Shown here piece by piece: positions 56,100 through 64,000 of a stretch of 64,000 nt of DNA. The stretch is from Aedes albopictus. Its lineage: Eukaryota; Arthropoda; Insecta; Diptera; Culicidae. Under the pieces are notes generated by a model. That model was not told where the DNA came from, did no database searches, and worked only from the letters and a program-made list of their open reading frames with translations. The translations under genes and the position numbers were made by a program. Location: the NCBI RefSeq assembly GCF_035046485.1, contig NC_085137.1:477363396-477427395 (forward strand), in the 5' to 3' direction. Each line of letters starts with the position of its first letter. Positions within the stretch are counted from its first letter, which is position 1.

Positions 56100-57005
56100 A
56101 TAGATTCGTTTTTCAGCTACTTTTGCTTCCCTATATTGCTACCAGCTCTTCCAGGCCCCCAACACCAACAGCTGGCTTCTGCCATTCTTCTCGACCATTA
56201 CTTTCATGGGATCATTACTTTTCCATCAATCGCTGACACGAATGCATTTTAAAGTATCATTAATAAATGAAAAAAAAAATTCTCGTTCTGAACAGGACGA
56301 ACAAAATCTGTAAATTTATGACGAACTGATCCTAACGAAGACTCATTCCACGCGTTACGTTTTGCGCGAGAATCAAACTTTTGCTTCCAAAAATGGTTAT
56401 ATTGTTTAATACATGCCTACCAGTATATCAAACGATCAGATTTGAATAGAAGATTCAATTCATGCCTTATAAATGAAAGTGGGAGCTTTTTACTTCAAGA
56501 AAAATCAAGAAATAGATTCTAAGGGGGCACCATCGCAAAAAATTACAAGCTGTGACTTACCGCCAAGAAATTTGCTCAAAACAGTTTCCAAAGTTTCCAA
56601 TACGATTAGAACCATAAAAGTAATTATCCTCATTTTAGTGTAGAGAGAATCAAAAGCGACAGTAACCCAAGGAACATTCACTCATTTAACCAACATTGCT
56701 ATGGCATTTTTATTCCACATTTGATTGAATTACAGTTTAACATTATTTTATCACAACTTGTAATCAGGCGTTGTTCAAACAAAAGTGGAGAAGTTATTCA
56801 GCAATATTTTCTTCAAGCGCGATACAGGCTTTACAGTAGGAAGTAATCTGTGTTATATCAGCCTCATATTAAACTTGTATTCAGCTATGATAACCTGCTG
56901 CGTAGACAAAAAACAAATTGAAGTGCGAGGTGCAATTATAGTGCAATCATGTTTATTTGTCGCGTCTTAACGCATTTATAACACACAAGCTCTTCTAAAA
57001 ATTTC
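56100..57005. other. No gene seen
   Basis: AT-rich; frames of 61-84 codons without motif. Confidence 0.45.
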
Positions 57006-57007
57006 TC

Positions 57008-57085
57008 AACTTGGGATTTGAACTCGTGATCTCCCAATCACCCGTCGCATGCCTTGCCGACTACGCCATCCTGGAATTGGTAAGT
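57008..57085 (-). mobile_element. tRNA-like head of a SINE or tRNA pseudogene
   Basis: Minus strand: A-box-like TGGCGTAGTCGG and B-box-like GAGTTCAAATCCC in the right order and spacing, next to CCAGGATGG. The anticodon arm does not fold well, so a working tRNA is unlikely. No tail family was recognised. Confidence 0.5.
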
Positions 57086-57720
57086 TGCTCGCTGAGAGTG
57101 TAAAATCTTTGCAATGCTATGAAAGATCAATATTCTGATTTATGGAAGGTTGTAAATATTAAAAAAAAAATGGTGAAGATGACTACAACTTTGAAATTGC
57201 TACGAATATTAGAAAATGTTTCGAATATTTTGCATTGGTTTGCATCAATCAATAATACATATCAATATATATTTAATAATGAGGAACGTTCCAGTACTGC
57301 TCAATTATAATCACTTTGACCTTTTGTTCAATCGAAAAGTGATAATCGAACAAATAAATCATAAAACCGTTGATATAGCTTACTGTTAAACCATAATTGA
57401 ACGTTCCCACAGTAGCTAAAGTATTAAACTTCGAAAGCATTTGTTCAACTTATGTAGACCACAATAATCAGCTACCGGAAGCTGTGGAACATAAGCTTTT
57501 TAACGCGTAGAAAAAAGTTGTTGAGAACTTTGTCGAGGGAGTGGGCTAGCCTCGGCTAGTCCTGGAAATTCGAATGGATAATGCGCTTAAAACCGAATTC
57601 CAAATACGTAACATCGTTTACATAACATGAACCCCTATTGGGCTGACTCCTATCTACATGCCCTACTTTAGCGCCCTAGGCATTATGCATGCACATCGCT
57701 TAATTCTAATGTCTGTTTCG
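57086..57720. other. No gene seen
   Basis: AT-rich DNA; the repeated words GAACGTTCC / GAACGTTCCC (57285, 57400) suggest a weak inverted pair. Nothing firmer. Confidence 0.4.
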
Positions 57721-58660
57721 TACTCACGGACCCCCTCTAGACGGTGTCACTGTCCTGCAACCCTCGAGTCTGTACACCACCGTGCCAAGTGACGCACCTT
57801 GCCGCGTCGATCCACGGGCCCTCCACCTTCAACGGATGGTTGCCTCCGACGAGTGTTCTCGCCAGCATTGTTCACTCTGATGCAGCCTCACGCCAAATCT
57901 CTCCGGTGCGCCGTGCTGGGCAAATCGTTGGATCACCAGACGACTGGCTTGTCGCCTGGCCTTGCGGTTGCTGCTGGACCGCGAACTTGCTTCCTACGCC
58001 GCTTCAAACCCGAATCCGATTCGGTCCCCGGTTGATCAATGTTTCGTCACGTTTTCACCGCTGCACTTTTGTTCGTCACGTCTCTTAGCTGCGCATCCTC
58101 CGACAGCGTGACAAGTGCGCTCGGTCGCTCGGTCGTTCTGCACCCGAACGTGTCGTGCAACAGTCAGTGCTGCAACGAAAAAAACCCTGTCGCGTGACAG
58201 GTTAGTCCACTATGTTCACTGCGCCACTAATACTCTTGACTACTCACCCAGTGTGGGGTTTTTGTGTGTGCGTGATCCTATTCGCACCCTCGACTCCGAC
58301 GGCTGCTTCGCCGACCTGGTGAGGTTTCTCTGAAAGAGATGATCAGACTTAGGGCCATGGTCTCCATTGCTTCATGCCCGCACAACTCACCACGTGCTTC
58401 CAATGATTCCTCGACGAATAGTTTTGGTCCTCTCCTACTATCGCTATTGCGTCGGGGATCGCACTTGCGAGCTGACCGGAGCACCAAGGATGTTGTCTAC
58501 CGCTCCACCGTTAAGTTTGGGATGGGATAACGTTGCTTTTCCACTTGGCTGCGCAGATTGATTCCTTGCCGCGAGATGCTTCCTGCAAGAAGAATTGTAT
58601 GATTCCAGCTGCCACCATCTTGGCGCTTCCAACTTACGGGACTCGATGCTATGTGTAACC
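57721..58660. other. GC-rich block, unrecognised
   Basis: Composition changes sharply to GC-rich with open frames of 60-114 codons on both strands but no domain and no long single frame. It may be the leader or gag part of an old LTR element, or transcribed non-coding DNA. No LTR pair seen. Confidence 0.35.
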
Positions 58661-60400
58661 AGAGAGTAAAAAAATCGAAGATTTAAAGTGAAGATTGACA
58701 TTCTCATTTTATCATTCGTGTTTGGCCACATTCATTGTCAACTGAATGCCTCTCTTTTTTCATTCAATTCTCTGTCACGAATATTTTTTCGCACGTCGTA
58801 AAATATCCAATTTCTGTTAACAGACGCACAATCCGACTTAATGAACAAATAGAGAACATAATTATAATTCTAATTAACTGCTATACACAAGTTTTGAGGT
58901 TATTGGAAGTATAATCGGGAGTTACGGTCCAGTTTTATTTCTCAGTGAAAATTGTCAGTGACAGAAAAATGAATGAATAGGTGAAAAAATTCATTCACCA
59001 AAATGAATTTTATTTTGATCCCTCAGTTGAGAATCTTCAAAATTTATGTTGAATTTCACTCATTGAAAATGAAAATTTTAATCTCTGTGTGTAACGCTGA
59101 CTTCCCGATAACTGAATCTTATGCGATTCCGGCAGGATGACACTCTTAAGGTACGTTCCCAATCCGGCCAACTGACAACGATCAAATTATGGTGCGGTTC
59201 ACCGACAAACAACACTGTTCTCTCCGGCTCAACTCTTGGCTTCTGACACGCGCGACCGATCAGTAGGGACTGCTAGGCCTGAGGACTACTTCCCCTCACT
59301 GTGCCCGATCGTGCCTGTCGCGGCATCGATGTGATTGTGTTGGTGTGCCCGTTGTCGTGTTTCTCATCTGCTCTCACGTTCGATTGTATATTTACGATCA
59401 TGTCACACCTGCTTTCTTCTCACGATGCCTCAACATCGTCTGTCGCCCAGGTATATGTGTTGGTATATGGTGGTTCGACTGTGGTGTGTTGCATTGCTAA
59501 CCCTCGGTTGCGTTGCAGATTCCTCGTAGATGTGTTCGAAAAGCGATTCGCGAGGCACATTACATATAAGGATTTGTTCCTAGCATGTTTTTTTATTTAC
59601 ACTTAATTTAGCCTAACTGTATCTTTTGCCTAACGAAATAATGTAACGTAACAAAGTTCTTCTTCAGCTTATATTAAAGCTAGTAAGGGTAAATCGAACA
59701 AACAAAAATTGCTGACGTTTGTTAAGCTTATAATTAAATTGCTGTTCACATGCGTGCCAAATGTTGCATTTTGGCTTATTTACAATGTAAATAGCATCTT
59801 TTCAGCTAATTATTCAGCATTTGGTTTTGTTCAGCTGCGGATGTTATAAACCATCAATAGTTTGACATGCATGCTTATTAATTGACTTTGACGAATTGTT
59901 CCTTGGGAAGTACTAATATATCGTTTGATGAAGTTCAAAAACCGCGGTGTATAAGTGCGTTGATTGTGTACAAAATTACCTCTACGGAGATGACGACGTA
60001 ACCCTACAAGAATATTACTATCCCGGAATTTTGACACAGTCGATCAGTACCAACTCTGAATAAACTACTGCTAATCAGCTATATTTTATCCTATCGCTAC
60101 CAACGTCGTTGAAAACCACTTTGAAAATGAATTTGCCCAGCAAATCTGACACTCAGAAACGTGCAGATTCATTCCAACAAATGGAAGCACCCCATAACAA
60201 ATTCGCAAACTTTCCCGAAGGAAGCGAGCCACGCACGCATCAACCAAATTTCACGCAATCCTCTAATAGGATTATGTAAATTTCAAGCTGATAACAGGTT
60301 TACGATTTTTGCTGTTGCTGTAAAAAAAGTTGGTCTTGCGTAGTTGCCATCGTTGTTGCGGCGACGTCGTCGGCCTGGGAACTAGATGATTTGAGTGTTG
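58661..60400. other. Intergenic, no firm feature
   Basis: AT-rich 58661-59090, then a GC-richer block (59100-59560) with a CAG at 59518 after TTGCGTTG that could be a splice acceptor. A frame at 59301-59606 has no domain. AATAAA at about 60059. Confidence 0.35.
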
Positions 60401-62285
60401 TCCCGAGTGATATGGTATTAACTCTTGCTTTCAAAACACGCTCCGAGTTTTTCCCTAAGTGATGAGCGCTGGATGGAATGGTCCTGCCTGCTCGTTCAAA
60501 CGAGGGTTCACCAGGGACCTCATTACTCTCTGCCTGTCATTGATTGTGCCTCCCGTTGCGTTGCGTTGGTTTGCTCGCATTCGCAGTATAGCTACTTTGG
60601 GAATAATGATGAACCGCAGCGCACAAACAAAGTGCGGCACACCTGTTGTTCCACGGCTGAAAGGGTTTAACGATTGTTTTAGGCTAGGATAGGATGTGAC
60701 ACCTGCAACTTCTCTGTCTAATTTCACAGTTTGCTGTCTTGTTTTTCCGCGTTGCTAAGATTATTGGTCCCCAAATTGGTCTCTTTTGGGCTGACTAGTT
60801 GTCGTATCCTATCCTAGGTTTTAGGTAGGTGGGATGCTGTTCTCTCCTAACCACCACAACAACAGATGGATGGGCTTGGTTGTAGCGGTTTCAACACCCC
60901 CATGGCAACGACAATGATGATGAATAAAGCGGATAGCAACTTTGCTTTGAATATTGCAACTGATTTCCCACTAGGTTTGGATTTACATCAACTACCTACT
61001 GTGTGCAGAAGATTGGAGGTTAAAGCAGCAGTATGCATTTTTCTCTAAACTAGGTTCCAACATTTCATGGAGAAACTGATGAGAAGATACATCTGGTTAA
61101 ATGAGGTACCTATTAACGCTACGCTTGGAAAAGAGGACTTCTTCGCCATTACCTAATAACTATCGTAGATGCTGTCCAAATCTAAAAACGCCTCCACGAA
61201 TACTGTGCTTGTTTCTATAAAAGTATTATGCCAGTTCGTTATTTAATTTTCTAAATAACCCTCATTAGTACCGTTCAGCTGTACCTTTTTTGAGCACTGC
61301 ACAGCGTTCGAATTTGATCGGTATCGGAGCAAAAACCATGTGCAAAAGGTTCATCTTTCCGGTACAGAATAATTGAATCGACACCAATTAAAATCGCATT
61401 ATCAAACCACAAAAGATTCAACCATGGTCTAGGCGAAAACGTCCAAACGCACCCGGCGCGGAATCGGTCGGTGGTGGTTGATTCCAAACAAAAAGACCCC
61501 GGTTCGATAAACGCTTGCCTCTAAACCCCTCGCCTTGACCAATCTGCCAAAATCCATCGTGAATTCGCCCACGCAGCGAACATCACTACTATCTATATGT
61601 TGCTAATTTGCATTCAAATCGATGCCGATAAATCGGCATGGACATAAAGACATCAATTTGGCAGAAAATACTCGCATTAATTAATACCCATTCTGGAAAA
61701 TGCTGATTGCTCGTCATCAACGGGAGCATTATCGCGACGAAGCAAAAGAATTACTGTGCAGTCGCATTTTGCCATGACCACGCGCGCCGCGCCAGGATTC
61801 ATGTGTTTTGCTGTGTCACCGCTCGTAGCATGTTGGTAGAACTCTCTGGAGTCGAGCTCATTACACGCCTCCATAAATATCAATTCAATCAATCTGTTTA
61901 ATCATCATCATTTTCGAGCCAATGCACAGCCGACAATGTGTGTTTGCGAGCGTGAGGGAACGATGGGTGGTCTGCAGAAGGCGCCCTTAGAATACCGAAT
62001 AAGGGCCGCATGTTTGCTTTGCCAGAGGGCAATGGTCATGTGTTCAAATCGCCCAGCCACCAGCAACTTTTGGTCATGTCGGTAAGTGGTAGAATGCATT
62101 TTGCATTGTACATGAGCTTGAGTACTACCAGATCAGAAACCTAGGAGACAACTGCTCTAACTGGTATATACCTACAGTTCTTCTATTATTCAGCGCACAT
62201 GACGCCCGCTACGTCAGGTTGATGATCAGTGGGCAGGGGAAAAGATGCAAAAGCTTTGCCTTACTCGACGTCTCCTGCTTTACAT
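60401..62285. other. Intergenic with one inverted pair
   Basis: GGCTAGGATAGGATGTGAC (60682) and GTCGTATCCTATCCTAGG (60803) form an inverted pair around ~100 bp. A B-box-like GTGTTCAAATCGCCC (62040) sits in weakly tRNA-like sequence. Frames of 60-90 codons show no family. Confidence 0.35.
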
Positions 62286-62480
62286 GCTTTTAGTCCTGAG
62301 CACCCACGGTGGTGTAGATGGCCAAATTGAAAGATCTCCATCCTGGGCGATTTTCAGCCATCGCCTTGACATGTGGCCAGGTCAAATGTCTGAGCCTCTG
62401 AGTCTGCCTCTGCTGCGATGTCTTGCTGGGTTCCAATATAACGCTTGCTCGCAGATTTCATTCGCACCCCTGCCTGGAGT
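62286..62480 (-). pseudogene. RTE-like reverse transcriptase, C-terminal end
   Basis: The minus strand reads WNPARHRSRGRLRG and, one frameshift later, MAENRPGWRSFNLAIYTTVG AQD stop (written as two blocks). This is the end of the non-LTR polyprotein begun at 63430. The 62485-62890 stretch between this and the next block is unrelated insertion DNA. Confidence 0.75.
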
Positions 62481-62891
62481 GTGGCCGACCAACCTCTACT
62501 TACGCTTCCGAATTTCTGTCACTATTGACGTTTCATGATATCGACAGTGGAGCTCCAATTAAGGCTTTTTACGGCATCATCAGCATCGGCAGCCATGTTG
62601 GATATGTAGCTCGAAATTTCAAAGTGATAATTCTCTGCCACCAAAGCGAATATTCGTATGAAAAAGTATCATCCTATTTGCTCACTCGCAGTGATTGCGA
62701 TGATACTTTTTCTGCTGCGTGGCTGCAGGATTGACAGTTTTTTATCACTTAAAAAACGCGAGGCAAACAATCATTGAACAGCAAAAATTCAATGATTCGT
62801 GTGAAAGCTTGGTGATGCATCATGACACCTTAAGCGGCCACCATGTACGAATTATATACCGTAGGTATCTATTGATGATGACTTGCAGCCG

Positions 62892-63540
62892 TCAAGTGAT
62901 CCCCGCTGATACACACCAAGTTTCACTGGCGTACAGCAGCACAGATTTCACGTTCAAGTTGAAAACCCGGATTCTGGTGCGTCGACCAATCTGATTGTTT
63001 TTCCATGCATTTCTTAAACTCGTGATGGCAGCCCTCGACTTTTTGATCCGTGCACCTATGTCGATCTTGGAGCCACCATCGGCGTTGAAATCTTTCAACG
63101 TTCTCTACTACTCGCCCAGCTGCCGTGAAGCTGGAGGGGTTGACGGTGTTTACATCTAACGATTTGCTCTTGTTGGCGTTGATGGTGAGACCGAGGAGCG
63201 ATCGGCAAGATCATCGAGCTTACTCTGCATATCAGAGCGCCATTGATCTAGGAGAGAAACGTCATCAGCCAGTTCGAAGTCATTTAGGTGCTTCATGGTA
63301 ATGGGCTGCTACAGAAACCCATGATTTGGTTCATGATCAATCGCACCTACCAGGATCTCGTCGATTAAGATGAGGCACAGTAGCGGTAATAGGTAGGATA
63401 CATCCTTCCCTCGGCACGGTGAAGGCTGGATATGCTGCGCTATACAGATCCACTAGCCTCTGTCCAGCAACTCCTATCTCTACTTTCTCATGGTACCGGC
63501 GGAAAACTACGAGCAACCTTAGGGAAGATCGGGTAAGCAA
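62892..63540 (-). pseudogene. RTE-like reverse transcriptase, thumb and connection region
   Basis: Minus-strand blocks, in several frames: GCILPITAT region with LIDEILVGAID (63350-63400), HLNDFELADDVSLL (the A-D-D catalytic block, near 63265), LTINANKSKSLDVNTVNPSS, DGGSKIDIGARIKKSRAAIT and NQIGRRTRIRVFNLNVKSVL then LLYASETW. At least four frameshifts show it is dead. It is the same family as 19590-20940 but represents its C-terminal half. Confidence 0.82.
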
Positions 63541-64000
63541 CCCCGGTGGGAACTTTGGTCGTTGGCTGACAGGGAAGAAGGGGTTTGCTTCGGCAAACCT
63601 GAACGTCTGTTCTCCAGGAGTAGCGGCTCACAACAGCGTCCGATCCCTATGTTAGTGGCGGCTGATCAACGTCCGAGTGCCAGGGAAGAACTCTAAGCTC
63701 AACTGTGCACTATGCACAGTGGCGGGCCTCCATACAAAAGTCGGACAAAACCTCAAATGTTAAACGGAACTGCTAAAATTCACAGGTTATGATGTTTTTA
63801 GTTCTCTAAATCTATTTGTGATATTGAACTTATCATATATTTTGATTCTACTTTATTAGGGTGGTTCAAAATTTTGAAATCTGCTGATTATGGAAAGCAT
63901 GTAAGAATAATCGATGATAAGCTATTACAATGTGCTTTCAGAACGTAGGCTTTGATTAACCTTTTAATTTGGGGGTTCTTGAATCATGCATTGATATTGA
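63541..64000. other. Probable non-LTR element leader, then unassigned DNA
   Basis: 63540-63715 (GGAACTTTGGTCGTTGGCTG, GTAGCGGCTCACAACAGCG) is GC-richer and looks like untranslated sequence of a non-LTR element in plus orientation, by recall of similar mosquito repeats and without a search. From 63715 on the DNA is AT-rich with no feature. Confidence 0.35.

Noticed and set aside
57744..58088. 114-codon frame in the GC-rich block
   Set aside because: Overlapping frames on both strands are equally long in GC-rich DNA and no domain is visible.

Overview
The window looks like a gene-poor, repeat-saturated stretch of mosquito genome, most likely Aedes (inference: BEL/Pao retroelement, tRNA-derived SINEs with the layout of the Aedes Feilai family, RTE-like and Jockey-like non-LTR fragments, and many TA-flanked MITEs). 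One run of 23 N (16708-16730) is an assembly gap. I could not run any search; family names rest on motifs and terminal structures read directly.

Layout. 1-11340: two degenerate minisatellite blocks surround a ~120-130 bp satellite array. The array is split by a fully datable nest: satellite, then a tRNA-derived SINE (11-bp duplication), then a TA-flanked MITE, then an internally deleted but open BEL/Pao element (5-bp duplication, 415-bp LTRs differing at one base). 11340-18480: MITEs, foldback elements and a doubtful two-exon fragment. 18632-24757: a four-exon hAT-transposase-derived gene with a continuous 649-codon frame; its 3.9-kb first intron is full of RTE, Jockey, SINE and MITE debris, and its 5' end is tandemly duplicated (140 bp). 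24760-28860: three or more MITEs and a hairpin. 28860-41525: a cluster of non-autonomous Helitrons (TC at one end; hairpin plus CTAG at the other; A/T insertion sites), two head-to-tail junctions and an inverted pair of dimers. Their interiors are minisatellites made of GAA/TTC pentamers spaced exactly as heat-shock elements. 42343-44042: a complete three-exon fatty acyl-CoA reductase gene, the only clear cellular metabolic gene. 44043-64000: a core-promoter-like GC-rich block, tRNA-like SINEs, a second nest of four elements, a small Helitron, low-information intergenic DNA and a decayed RTE-like reverse transcriptase on the minus strand.

Two genes have intact multi-exon coding (hAT-derived gene and fatty acyl-CoA reductase) and one element ORF is intact (BEL gag-protease). 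They do not form a pathway. The most interesting signal is the Helitron cluster carrying perfect 4-5-unit heat-shock-element matches.
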